This document shows positions 11,347 to 22,328 of a stretch of 64,000 bases of DNA, piece after piece (the first letter of the stretch is position 1; the number at the start of each line of letters is the position of its first letter). Under the pieces are notes generated by a model, which saw only the letters and a program-made list of their open reading frames with translations, had not been told where the DNA came from and searched no databases. Origin of the DNA: Triticum aestivum. Its lineage: Eukaryota; Streptophyta; Magnoliopsida; Poales; Poaceae. The stretch lies in the NCBI RefSeq assembly GCF_018294505.1, contig NC_057798.1, forward strand, positions 367,251,673-367,315,672, written 5' to 3'. Position numbers and translations under genes: made by a program.

Positions 11347-13055
11347 TGAACTGCGTCGTGATGTAGCCTGACATAGAGGTCCCACACACCCCCTATGCTT
11401 CACTGATGAAGTAATGGATCATGAATTCCCAGAAGAATTTAAACCCGTGAACATTGAATCATACGATGGTACAACAGACCCCGCGGTATGGATTGAAGAT
11501 TTCCTTCTCCATGTTCACATGGCGCGCGGTGATGATCTATATGCCATCAAGTACATCCCACTAAAGATCAAAGGACCGGCTCGGCATTAGCTGAATAGCT
11601 TGCCGACAAACTCCATTGGCAGTTGGGAGAACCTGGAAGACGCATTCCTTGACAACTTCCAAGGCACTTATGTGCGACCACCGGACGCTGATGACTTAAG
11701 TCACATAACCCAACAGCCCGGAGAGTTAGCCAGGAAATTCTGGACTTGGTTCCTAACTAAAAAGAACCAAATTGTCGACTGTCCGGATGCCGAAGCCCTA
11801 GCGGCCTTTAAGCATAACATCCGCGACCAGTGGCTCGCTCGACACCTCGGCCAAGAGAAGCCGAAGTCCATGGCAGCCCTCACGACACTCATGACCCGCT
11901 TTTGTGCGAGCGAGGACAGCTGGTTGGCTCGTAGCAACAACACATCAAGAAACCCTGGCACTTCAGATGCCACAGATAGCAACGGCAAGCCACGGCGCAA
12001 CAGGCACAAGCGTCATAACAATGGCGACAACGCCGAAGACACGACAGTCAATGCTGGATTCAGTGGCTCTAAATCTGGTCAGTGGAAAAAGCCATTCAAA
12101 AGAAACAATCCGGGCCCGTCCAGTCTGGACCGCATACTCGATCGCTCGTGTCAAATTCACGGCACCCTCGATAAACCAGCCAACCACACCAACAGAGAAT
12201 GTTGGGTGTTCAAACAGGCCGGCAAGTTGAATGCCGAAAACAAGGAAAAGGGGCTGCATAGCGACGACGAGGAGGAGCCCCGGCCACCGAACACAGGAGG
12301 ACGGAAGAAATTTCCTCCCTAGGTGAAAACGGTGAATATGATATATGCAACCCATATTCCCAAGCGGGAGCGGAAGCATGCACTAAGGGACGTCTATGCG
12401 ATGGAGCCAGTTGCCCCAAAGTTCAACCCATGGTCTTCTTGTCCGATCACTTTCGATCGCACGGACCATCCTACCAGTATCCGTCATGGCGGTTCAGCCG
12501 CATTGGTCCTCGACCCCATCATTGACGGATTCCACCTCACACGAGTCCTTATGGATGGTGGCAGCAGCCTGAACCTGCTCTATCAGGATACAGTGCACAA
12601 AATGGGCATCGATCCCTCAAGGATCAAACCCACAAAATACCACCTTTAAAGGTGTCATACCAGGTGTAGAGGCCTGTTGCACGGGCTCAATCACACTGGA
12701 AGTGGTCTTCGGATCTCCAGACAACTTCCGGAGCGAGGAGTTAATCTTCGATATCGTCCCCTTCCGTAGTGGCTATCACGCACTACTCGGACGAACCGCA
12801 TTCGCCAGATTCAATGCGGTACCGCATTATGCATACCTCAAGCTCAAAACGACAGGACCTCGCGGGGTTATAACAGTTAATGGAAACACAGAGCGCTCGC
12901 TCCGTACGGAGGAGCACACTGCGGCCCTTGCAGTAGAAGTACAAAGCGGCCTTCTTAGGCAGACCACCAACTCGGTGATAAATCGTCCGGACACCGTCAA
13001 GCGAGTCTGGAGTACCCTGCAACATGATCGTCCGGCACGTCCAGAGCTCGACTAG
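11347..13055 (+). pseudogene. Gypsy gag-protease polyprotein, broken
   Basis: The frame is open from before the ATG at 11414, with a stop at about 11589 (TAG where a Trp codon fits), another at 12320 (TAG) and a frameshift near 12645. It encodes a Retrotrans_gag core (about 11450-11930: YDGTTDPAVW, then PPDADDLSHITQQPGE), a basic linker, a zinc-knuckle variant C-x2-H-x8-H-x4-C near 12150-12210, and an aspartic protease with LMDGGSSLNLLY near 12550. The catalytic Asp is present. The frame resumes at 12642 and ends at 13055. The gag N-terminus is missing because the copia element or a deletion removed it. In a live element gag packages RNA and the protease cuts the polyprotein; this copy cannot make it. 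Confidence 0.85.
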
Positions 13056-14259
13056 CAATTCGTCCTCCGTCCAAGCCCCAGTCAAGTGGTGAAATTTGCG
13101 TCGCGCGTACATAATTACGCACTCAAAATACCATGGGCATAGGCGGAGGCACGGCTACAACGCGGTCCACAATGCGGCTCAACCGCACCAGGACCCGTAT
13201 ACCTTCATCATCTTCTTTCTTTCAGGACCTTACTTTCTGGAAGCCCTTTCAGATAGCCTGATTATTGGACTCATCACGGGAAGGAAAAACCAAGGAGGCA
13301 AGAAGCTTTGACGTATAAGGGAATACCCAGGTGGTCTCTGATAATGATTGCTATACCTATTTTACAAACCCACACGCAGCTTACCCTTGGCTAGGACATG
13401 TTAAATAGTCCTATTTTGCTTATCACAATACTTGTATACACATGCTTTGACGTATTATTTAAATAACAATGGAAAAATATACAGCGTCAGCTTATTATTA
13501 CATTTCTTTATGTTTTTCCTTGACTGCTCATTTACTACAAATTGCACTCGTACACTTTGGTACGTTCAGCTCGCCAGGGGCTTCAGTGTACCCCATAACA
13601 CGGCAAGAAAATTCCGAACACTTTCGACAGTGCGGCACCCCGAACTTATAGCATTATATGCATCAGCTCTGAATCATGTCTTGGGTCAATAGTTGGGTTT
13701 GCCCGGCTCCTATGTTTTGGTACCTTACATTCCGCTATATCGGCTAAGGTAGCATAGGGAGAACTACTGCGATTGTGTCCTGGTTCTTCCGGACGAGCAC
13801 CTCAGTAGAGAAAGCCGAAAACTGACTGTCGTGATGAGGCGAGAGCTGGTCGCTATTCGAGAGGTCTCAAATCCTTAAATATTTTTTCGCTTCAGGCGAG
13901 GAATCGTCCTTGTACGATTTAGGCGTGTATAGCGCCCCAAGTTCGGCCTTCCGAATACTAGGGGCTTCGTCAAAATTTAAAATTGTAGACTTCTATGGCT
14001 AAGTGAGAGTGATAAAGATGTATAGTCCGATTGCGTTGTTCGCTGCGCCAAACACCTCCTTAAAGGACCAATTTTTTTGGATAAAGAGTGTTTAGATTTA
14101 CCCCAAATACCCCAGTACTAATTGCATGGGGGCAGAAGCGGATGACTGGACAACTCTTAGACTTTATAAACGGCCACATAGAAGGTAATATTTTAACTTA
14201 ACAAGCGTTATATAGCGCACATGAACTCGTTTTCATATTACAGGATGACATGAGTACAT
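13056..14259 (+). other. Noncoding internal region of the gypsy fragment
   Basis: No domain or long frame is visible. The short frames at 13096-13311 and 13432-13692 are not conserved-looking. The sequence is moderately AT-rich with scattered T and A runs. It separates the protease end from the convergent antisense ORF, so it holds both 3' ends, but I see no clear terminator. Confidence 0.6.
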
Positions 14260-14540
14260 TCATTCAAATATTACATCCTTAGCACATTCATCCACCACAA
14301 GGCGGGAACCCTTCAGGACACCATCATAATACTTTTCAGGGTGGCGATGCTCCTTGCCCTCCGGCGGCCCCTCCATCACCAGCTTCTTAGCATCCATCTT
14401 CGCCCAGTGCACTTTAGCGCGAGCGAAGGCCCTGTGCGCACCTTCAATGCATACAGACTGCTTAATGACTTCAAGCCGCAGACAGGCACTTACCATCCAC
14501 TTTACAAGGCCGAAGTAGCTGCTGGGTAGGGGCTCGCCAG
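14260..14540 (-). pseudogene. C-terminal end of an antisense gypsy ORF
   Basis: About 93 codons on the minus strand, ending at the stop beside 14260, encode a charged helical segment (LRLEVIKQSVCIEGAHRAFA, then KYYDGVLKGSRLVVDEC). It resembles C-termini of antisense ORFs in Triticeae gypsy elements. It is cut at about 14541 by the CRM-type element. By chance its frame fuses with that element's protease, making one continuous ORF from 14727 to 14260 that is a junction artefact. Confidence 0.6.
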
Positions 14541-16281
14541 GCCACAGCCTAAAATGCACACGAACAGTACGTGTTACCTTAACCTTGCCGCTGTTGTTGA
14601 ACCATTGGATGTAGTACGGATGTGGATGTGGTCTTGTGGTGAGAGAGAGCTTCTCCACCATCTCCATGCTAGCCAAGTTGTTGCAGCTCCCTCCGTCTAT
14701 GATGACGCGCACAGAACGTTCCTTCACAACTCCCTTTGTATGGAATAAATTATGCCTCTGATTTTGCTCAGCTTGTGTGACCTACACACTCAAAACACGT
14801 TGAGCAACTAAACATTCATATCTGTCAGCATCGTCAGGAGCCATGTATTGCGTCTCATGATCAGAATCATCTCCACCGTGTTCTTCACGTGTAATAAGAG
14901 CCAAAGTCTCCTCATCATAGTCACTAGCGGACTCATACCCACCATCCTCAGTAGCAATCATCACACACTGAGATTTGCATTCTCGCGCATAATGACCTCT
15001 TCCTTTACAACAACGACAAATAATATCACATGTGTGCCGTGTTGATGCCATGGAGGAAGAAGAGCTCTATATAGGTCCGGCAGGTGCGCTCTTGGCAGAT
15101 AGTGGTGGTTGTGCCTGCTTTCTTGTATCACGGCTGGAGGTGGCACCTGATGGAGGTGCTGGTGCAGTTGAAGTAGAAGATGCACGCGGTGTCCATGATG
15201 AAGGTCGGCCTGCAGAAAAGTTAGTTCGCGCCAATGCTTGTCGATCCTACACTTCACGTTTAGCTTTACAAGCAAGATGGAATAAACGAGTGATATTAGT
15301 ATACTCCTTATAGTCTAGAATGGTCTGAATCTCTCTATTTAATCCACCCAGAAAACGTGCAAGCATAGCTTCATTCTCCTCAACAATACCACATCTAATC
15401 ATGCCAGTTTGTAATTCCTGATAATATTCTTCTATAGAATTTTTCCCTTGTCTTAAGCGCTGCAACTTTTGAAGCAATTAACGTTGATAATATGGTGGAA
15501 CCCAACACGTACGCATAGCAATTTTCAAAGCAGCCCAAGTAGTTGGAATAGGATATAATCTACAATGTTCAGACCACCATACACATGCAAAACTAGTGAA
15601 AGCACAAACAGCAGCGGCAACCCGTCTCTCCTCAGGATATTGTAAACATGTAAATCGTTGTTCAGTTTCTAACTCCCAAGTAAGATATATATCAGGAACA
15701 TATCTACCATCAAATGGTGGAATATTCAATTTCAGTTTAGGAAGATGGTCATGATCTCGTACCTGAGGGAGAGCCCTACCATTGTGATTATTTGCATGTG
15801 GACGACCTGGTGGTTGTGGTGCAGGTGGTTGCACATAGTTCTGATTTTGATCAACCTCATCCTCGTAATCTCCCACATAATCATCCTCCTCCGCATTAGC
15901 AGCAGGAGCCATAGAAGTATCAACAGCAGCACCAACAGTTTGGCCAAACGCAAGAGGGACACGGCTCGCTCGGCGGAGGGCTGTTTCGCGATGTGGAGGT
16001 AGTCGTCGTCGTCGTCGTCGTCGTTGTTGTTGTTGTTGTTGTTGGAGAGGTGCGTTAGGTGCAGCGGGTGGTGGTGGTGGAAGATGCGCGAGCAATTCAT
16101 TAAACTTGTTATCGAGCTTTGTTTCGAACGTCTTCTTCATGTCATCTATCTTCTCCATGGCCTCTTCAAATCTGTTTAGCACATCTTGCACCTGTCCACT
16201 CATCATTTGCTGAAATTTATCATGCAAATCCTTATTCGTCATGTTCTCCCAGTCAGTCTCGTCGGCTTGTGATCCTGGCAT
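14541..16281 (-). pseudogene. CRM-type gag-protease, broken
   Basis: The start is the ATG at 16279-16281 (MPGSQADETDWENMTNKDLH). In order: an acidic helical N-terminus, a Pro-rich segment, a Gln/Arg run (16002-16044), the gag core (15750-15250, including QGKNSIEEYYQELQTGMIRC), a CCHC zinc knuckle CRCCKGRGHYAREC near 14990, an acidic linker, and a protease with VIIDGGSCNNLAS near 14690. In-frame stops: TAA at about 15478, TAG at about 15248, TAG near 15068 and TAG near 14780. The ORF then crosses into foreign sequence at about 14541. The gag core and LTR-encoded pol tail both point to CRM rather than other chromoviruses. Confidence 0.85.
16002..16044 (-). repeat. Coding trinucleotide repeat (Gln then Arg run)
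   Basis: On the minus strand about seven CAA codons are followed by about seven CGA codons, giving a run of Gln then Arg after the proline-rich gag segment. A perfect (GTC)n(GTT)n tract is visible on the plus strand. Confidence 0.9.
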
Positions 16282-17183
16282 GGTTAGCAGCAATAGAAAC
16301 ACACAAGAATATGATCCTACAGACTACTAACAAGAGGTGGTGGTGGGTGTCACAAATCGGTCAAGCAAATCTCAAATTCTTACCAGTTCTTACCCAGCAG
16401 CAGGCAGTGATCGGCAACCGTTGTAGTCAAAACTCTCAAAGCATGGATAGAGCGATTACCAGGGAGAGTCAAACACACGACGTAGATCTATGTGGAGCTG
16501 GGAAGGCTTACAATATGGTAGCAAAAAGGGTCAGCAATAATCAACTCAGAGATGCAAAGTTGAATAAACGCTCAACGACGGTACTGTGCTGGTCCTAGGC
16601 TAGACTGTGCTAGAGACGCAAGCCTAGAACACCAACAAAATCATGGCGCGGTACGTAAACAAGGGAGGAGCACACTCTGATTTTTTTTCGCTCCTTTTTT
16701 CCAAAACCTACTCTGGCAAGGAAACACGAATCGGAAACTAGATGAATCTCGAAAACAAACCTAATATGAAAAGAACTCGGATTGGTGGTGGATATATGGT
16801 GGTAGATGGCAGCGGTGGTGATATATGGCAGCGGTGGTGATATATGGCAGCGTTGGTGGTATATGGATACGGATTCGAAGCGGTGGCGGATAAGCGGTGG
16901 TGGTAGATGGCAGGGGCGATGATGATGGTGCGGTGGCGGCGTGACAACCCTATGACCAGAACTCGAAACTCTAAAAGACTAAACTCTAAGACCAACAACT
17001 AGACACGACGATGCAACTGCAAATTCAACAACGCAAATACAGAAAAGATTATGCAAAGGCTCAGATTGGTTCAGATAGGATGAACTAACCCTAATTTTTT
17101 GTGGCTTTTTCGTGGACTGTAGGTATGAAGAACAGACTCTATCTAAACTACGAAAAACTATAAAATCTCACCGAGCAACCTGG

Positions 17184-17196
17184 AAATCTGATACCA
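17184..17196 (-). other. Primer-binding site of the CRM-type element
   Basis: TGGTATCAGATTT on the minus strand, two bases after the LTR end, matches the start of the initiator-Met tRNA PBS (TGGTATCAGA). Confidence 0.85.
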
Positions 17197-17581
17197 CTTG
17201 ATAGAGGCAAAGGTGTCTCGTCTTTTGATGAGATGATGGATATCGCTTTGGTGGAAGTCGACTTTGACAATCCGACTACGAATGTGCGAAGACGTCGCGC
17301 CTTAGCAATCGCTAAACCAACTCCGAGAGGTTATTGACCACGCCGGAGCACAATCAACCTGACCACGAAGGTCTATTTCCTGCAAGCAAACGAAGAACAA
17401 GCAAGAAACTAAGATTGCAATCTGGATATTGCGAATAATAGAGGAAAGCTTTATTGATCAAGGTGGGGTTCTGTGACGCCTTTGTCTGGTCGTTGAACAC
17501 AAATGAAGTACGCGAAGTTGCAGCTATGGCAAACTTTTAATCTAAACAAAACCCAAAGTCTAAACGATGCCCTAAGGGCTG

Positions 17582-17588
17582 TATATAT
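17582..17588 (-). promoter_or_regulatory. TATA box of the CRM-type LTR
   Basis: ATATATA on the minus strand (CATATATACAGCCC) lies about 230 bp after the end of the LTR-encoded pol tail and upstream of the AATAAAG signal, as expected for U3/R. Confidence 0.6.
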
Positions 17589-17811
17589 GGAGGAAGAGGG
17601 AGGAATTTCGTGGCCCTTGGAGGAGGGGTCCGAAATCAACCCTATCTCTTGTTTCCCCACACATACGGACTCTAAAAATAGCCTATACTTATGTATTTCG
17701 AAATTACATGGGCCTGGCCCAATAATAAGGTGACGCAGCACCTAGAATAGCCTCGGGACGAAATTTATAAAGTGGCATCTTGTATATTTCGTCCAAGGCT
17801 TCATGCACCCA

Positions 17812-18070
17812 TTATGGTGGCTTCAAAGTCCTGAAATCATCACTTGTAACTCCGTTCTCGATCCCCTTGTGCATGCTATCAACTCCATGTGTGTTCTTCC
17901 TCCAATGTTCATCCTTCTCCAAGCTAGGCCCTTCATTTGTAAGCAAAACAAATGTATCCAATTTAGGCAACATCATATTCTCATGAACATTAGAATCATT
18001 ACCAAGAAACGAAAGTACCTGGTAATTTAGTTGGCGTGCGTGAGCTCTAGTAATTGGTCAGTATGTATAG
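17812..18070 (-). pseudogene. C-terminal end of CRM pol encoded inside the LTR
   Basis: A minus-strand frame in the LTR reads PITRAHARQLNYQVLSFLGN and continues about 60 more codons (with KLDTFVLLTNEGPSLEKDEH) to the TAA at 17812-17814. The motif P-I-T-R-A-x-A-R-Q-L at the integrase C-terminus overlapping the LTR is characteristic of the CRM clade (established). A TGA sits just before it. In the 5' LTR this segment is a copy and would not be translated as pol; the functional one would have been in the missing 3' LTR. Confidence 0.8.
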
Positions 18071-18114
18071 CAGCAGGGGCTGTGGGTGTAACAATTGTAT
18101 TGATGTCCTCATCA

Positions 18115-20466
18115 CACCGGAAGTGCCTCCTTATTACGCAGAAAAAATGAATACTCCCCCTGCTAGCTGGGACCCACCTTGGTGGGAGGTTGACTTGTGG
18201 GCCTACTAAGTTGACGGGGACAGAGGGCTTTGTCAACTTAGTCAATATGAACGATTCTAGCTCTAGTGACCGTACGATGTCCATCCAACGGCCGTAGTGC
18301 TTCTTCAACCTCTGGTCTTCTTGCTCCAGCCACCCAAAGCAGCCGGTCATGCCACGTGCTCCTGCCTCCCGTGGTTGGCTGTGATGTCGCGGAGGCCTCA
18401 CCGCCCCCTACTACTCCCACCGCTGGCCAGGCCATCCCTCTACTCACCCACACCCCCTATTATTCTGCGGCGACGGCAGCCTCACACCGCAGCCGAACAA
18501 GTGAACCATCATACTCCTCTACGCATGGGCATCCACTGCCGCGTCTTCCCCGGCTCCGCGTCGTCCCCTTCCTAGGTCTCACCATCGTCCATCACCCTGG
18601 TGCTCTCGGCGCGGCGCGGTCAACGTGGTCAAGGAACGACTTCCATCAGAAGAGTACTGTACGTGGAGAGACTGACAGCTGGGTCCACGGTGGCCGCAAG
18701 GAAGTGCCTCCTCATTACACGCAAAATAATTATTCCTCCACCTGACAGCAGGGACCCACCGAACGGGCCACCGTATTTCGCGAGAAAAACATTTCCCCCT
18801 GACTGCTGGGACCCACCAGCTACATCTTTGCACGCAAGGAAGTGCGTCCGGGCATAAAAAATGATTCGCCCCCTGACTGCTGGGACCCACCAGCTCCATC
18901 CTCGCACGCAAGGAAGTGCCTGACAGTCGGGACCCACCCGGTCGAAGCGTACGTAGCATTGTCATTCTGGTCGCGAACGTGTATGTACATACTGGTCGAT
19001 GTAGAGGCGCGCACGTAGCATGTACACGTACGTACAACGCCCAGGGTGCAAGAAAGTAAATATGGCCACGTACGTACATATGGGCGGGGTCTCGAATGCC
19101 TACTCGCGCATACGTATGGCCAGGGCTCGTGTACATGGCTGGGTCGGAACGGAGAAACAACATCATCATCGTGTTCATGGGGAGCTAACCGGCTGGGTCA
19201 AAATGGAATGCGTCTTCGTGTTCATCGGGAGGGCTTGGACTGAACAGGCGATTGAAACGAGGCCTGGTGTACCGCAGAACGGAGGAAACGGCCTTGTGTT
19301 CGACCACCCATGTTCGAAACGGGATCCTGTTCATCGGGAGGGGTCTGGCGTACCGCAAAACGGAGGAAACAGACTTGTGTTGGACCTCCTACGGTCGAAA
19401 CGGGGTCCTGTTGATCTAGAGGGGTGTGGCGTACCGCAAAACGAAGGAAACGGACTTGTGTTGGAGCGCTACGATCGAAACGGGGGTCCTGTTCATCGGG
19501 AGGGGTGTGCCGTACCGCAAAACGGGACTCCACGGGATACTGTTCATCTCCACCATCGACCTCCTCCATCCTCCACGGGCTACTGTTCATCCACCATCGA
19601 CCTCCTCCAGCCTCCACCTGCGACTGTTCATACACGGGCTCATGTTCACCCAGCCTCCACCGCACGCTACTCAACCGGCTACTGTTCAACCACCCCTCTC
19701 CACGGGCTCCTGTTCAACCACCCCTCCACGGGCTACTGTTCATCCACCCCTCCACCATCTATTGTTCATCCAGCCCTCCATGGGGTCGTCCTGTTCATCC
19801 AACCCTCCACGTGGTCCTGTTCAACCAGACCCAACCGGCTCGATCAATCGGGGTCCTGTTCATCCAGGGGCAACACCACGGGGTCTTGTTCATCCACCCC
19901 AACCACTCACTATTCATCCACCCCCCCCCCCCCCGCAACACTCACTGTTCATCCAGAGGCAGCATCGATCGACTTCAGTTAGCAGCAGTAGCGAAGGAAT
20001 CGCTCGATCGGGTTCAGTTAACAGCCATCGATCGATCACTCGGGTTCAGTAACGTGTAGCCTGCAGCGCAATCGCTCGGGTTCAGTTAGAGCCCAACGTC
20101 TCGCTCAGGTTTACTAAGAGCCAACGCCTCGCACACACACGCGTACTTGTACGAGAGAAACGTGCATCGCTCGGCCCCCGACCACCCACCATAAACGGGA
20201 ACTCGCCGAAATTTTCCTCGCCCTCGCTTCTACCACGGTTTTTTCCATCATGGACGACCCAAAGAATGTCATGCAACTGCGTCTCCGGCCCACCCAGGAC
20301 GAAAAGCCCATTTTATGTCATGATTTTTTGTCATAGAAGTAGGAGCCCACCACATCTATGATGATACTGGGTTTTTTCACAATTATTGTCATAGAAGTGT
20401 CATAAGTATGACATAATTTTTTTTCGTTCTGCCCAAAATGTCACAGATGTGTCCTTTTTTGTAGTG
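18115..20466. mobile_element. One end of a CACTA (En/Spm) transposon
   Basis: The right terminus ends ...TTTTTTGTAGTG at 20466, so the inverse strand begins CACTACAAAAAAGGACACA, a CACTA terminal inverted repeat. Inside it lie TIR-proximal AT-rich sequence (20300-20466) with repeated TCATAGAAGT words, and GC-rich subterminal arrays: ctGGGACCCACC units at 18169, 18749, 18810, 18880 and 18929, and CTGTTCATCC units at 19540-19950. No transposase is present; the other end is lost at the CRM insertion. Homology to the LARD LTR begins at the base after 20466, so this transposon or its deletion cut that LTR. The three bases after it are TAA, a possible TSD. Open frames here are subterminal-repeat artefacts. 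Confidence 0.8.
18740..19960. repeat. CACTA subterminal repeat arrays
   Basis: Units of about 70 bp containing GGGACCCACCAGCT and CACGCAAGGAAGTGC repeat at 18740-18940. From 19250 to 19520, four units share GTACCGCAAAACGGA-like words. From 19540 to 19950, CTGTTCATCC or CTGTTCAACC recurs about every 30-60 bases, ending in a 14-base C run (19921-19934). Such arrays bind transposase in En/Spm elements (established for the superfamily). Confidence 0.75.
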
Positions 20467-22312
20467 TAAACTACTTATTATAGGCTGGTTAGAGACCCAT
20501 CAGAGACTCCATGTTGACCCAACTGCCCTGCTGGATTATCAGAAGACTCGATCAACGGGATTGAAGACCAGGCCCGGGCACCGCACAACATTCCCCTGAG
20601 TTATACGACACCGCGACATTACTATTGAGTGCCGAGGGTGATACTTGGTTAGCACTTCTGATGCTAACTCTGTGGAGTAGTTACACGGTCGTGGTCATCG
20701 AGGGTGATTCCTCCTTTTCCACTTCCGATAACAACGCTGTCCTGCAACTCCTCAAGTGTGAACCTCGAGGGTGATTTCCTCTTACGTTCACCTTGATGTT
20801 TACATCAGGTGGGAATCCAACGAGGGTGATGCCTCGGGTTCCTTCTTGATGTGGTAGCCACACAAATTGCCTTTACATTACTATTGTTACTGCTTAAAGT
20901 GGATAAAGATGGTTCGGCCCTGAGGGGTACCCACGCGAGCATGTGGTGCGAGTGATGTGGAGACGGGTTGACCTGGAGGGCCGCGAGTTAATGATGAGGT
21001 GTGGCCAAGCATTCTTAGCACTTGCCGCAAGTCCTCGAGACGGGGCGACGAGGTCACATCAATCGTGAGTCTCTGCTCATTACAGCGCGCTCATAATCCA
21101 CTAATGGTTTGAATATTTGATCCGAGGGGCCTCTGGCCTGATAGTACTAACCACCAGGCGGGAATAAGTATGGGCACTCTGCATTGTATGTGTCAGCCGA
21201 AAGCTGACTAACGTTAGCGATGGAGCGGCTCACGCCGGGTTGGACTGCGTAAGCACCTGCCTTATATAAAGGAGGTTGTCAGGTCTGCTCACCGTCCGCC
21301 CTCGCAACGCTTAGGATTGCAAAGGACAATTGGCCCATGAACCCTTCGCATTTAGGATGTAGACCGACATGCTGGCCTCTCTGTTGAACCTAGGTAGGAC
21401 TATGTTGTGTTGATCGGCCGAGGCCGGTCATGACCTGATGGTGTGTCTGGACGAAGTTGATCGAGAGTGTTTGGTAAGTTGGTGCACCCCTGCAGGGAAA
21501 AAACATCTATCGATAGCCTGTCCTACGGTAACGGACACTCGGAGTTGTATCCCGATCGATGCAACTAGAACTGGATACTTGAGATGAGAAATGGATAGTA
21601 TGGCTCTGGGATTGCTTTCTCGCAGGGAGTCGAGGAAGTATCTTTGGGCGAGGTTGATGACACTACTACTACTTTACTTTATGCTAGTCTGCACTCTACT
21701 AATGATGCAAGACCGCTGAAGATGCTGAACATGCTAGTCTTTGATAGGACTAGGCTCTCCCCTCTATTCTAGCATTTCTGTAGCCCAGTCCACATATACA
21801 GCCTTCCTTTGATAGTGTTGCATATGTAGTGTAGATCCTTGCTTGCTGAGTACTTCGGATGAGTACTCATGTTTGCTTTGCTTTTTTTCCCATACCCGTT
21901 TGATTCAACCATATGACAGAGCCCCTGAGACCGCTGCCCCCACCGACGACTACCACTACTACCCCGAGGGTGGCTACTTCTACGAGGAGCCGTCCGACGA
22001 CCAGGAGTAGGATTGGAGGGTCCTAGGTAGGAGGCCTACACCTTTCGATCGTATCTTTTATTTTGCCCCGCCTTTCTAAAGGCTTATTTGTTCCTCTGTA
22101 ATATCTGTACTCAGATATCTGATGCTTCCACTGACACTTGTATGCCATCGAGCTATGTATTCGAGCCCTCTAGGCCCTGGCTTGTAATATAAAGCTTGTA
22201 TGACTTTATTTATGTTTTAGAGATGTGTTGTGATATCTTCCCGTGAGTCATTAATCTTGATCGTACACATTTGCGTGTATGATTAGTGTACGATTGAATC
22301 GGGGGCATGACA
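20467..22312 (+). repeat. 5' LTR of the LARD-like element, left part missing
   Basis: It aligns with 30125-31967 from the first base after the CACTA end. It ends GGGGGCATGACA at 22312. About the first 4.4 kb of the LTR (by comparison with the 3' copy) is absent on the left. Confidence 0.85.
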
Positions 22313-22315
22313 AGT

Positions 22316-22328
22316 TGGTATCAGAGCC
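22316..22328 (+). other. Primer-binding site of the LARD-like element
   Basis: TGGTATCAGAGCC, three bases after the LTR end, is a perfect initiator-Met tRNA-type PBS. It fixes the plus orientation and the LTR boundary. Confidence 0.9.

Larger units (their letters stand above)
11347..14540 (+). mobile_element. Gypsy fragment: sense gag-protease, long noncoding part, antisense ORF tail
   Basis: Both ends are cut: the left by the copia LTR at 11346, the right by the CRM-type element at about 14541. The order is gag and protease in plus sense (to 13055), about 1.2 kb of noncoding AT-rich internal DNA, then the 3' end of an ORF on the opposite strand (14260-14540). No RT, RNase H or integrase lies between protease and antisense ORF. 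This matches a Triticeae gypsy group I know for gag-protease plus an antisense ORF. Family name not assigned. Confidence 0.75.
14541..18114 (-). mobile_element. Truncated CRM-clade (cereba/CRW-like) gypsy chromovirus
   Basis: In minus orientation: 5' LTR 18114-17199, PBS 17196-17184, a leader of about 900 bp, gag from 16281, then protease, which breaks off at about 14541. RT, integrase and the 3' LTR are missing. The LTR starts TGATGAGGACATC and encodes the end of pol, a hallmark of the CRM clade. The right flank is CACTA sequence, so the element probably inserted into that transposon; the bases next to the LTR are CACCG (18115-18119), with no partner TSD left. CRM elements target centromeres in grasses (established), but a single truncated copy does not place this window there. 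Confidence 0.85.
17199..18114 (-). repeat. 5' LTR of the CRM-type element (916 bp)
   Basis: On the minus strand the LTR runs from TGATGAGGACATC (18114) to GCCTCTATCA (17199), followed after two bases by the PBS. It contains a TATA box, an AATAAAG signal near 17447 and the pol tail. Length and content fit CRM/cereba LTRs. Confidence 0.85.

Noticed and set aside
18266..20059. ORFs of 159-320 codons with His/Pro/Thr repeats
   Set aside because: Produced by CACTA subterminal repeats (CTGTTCATCC units).
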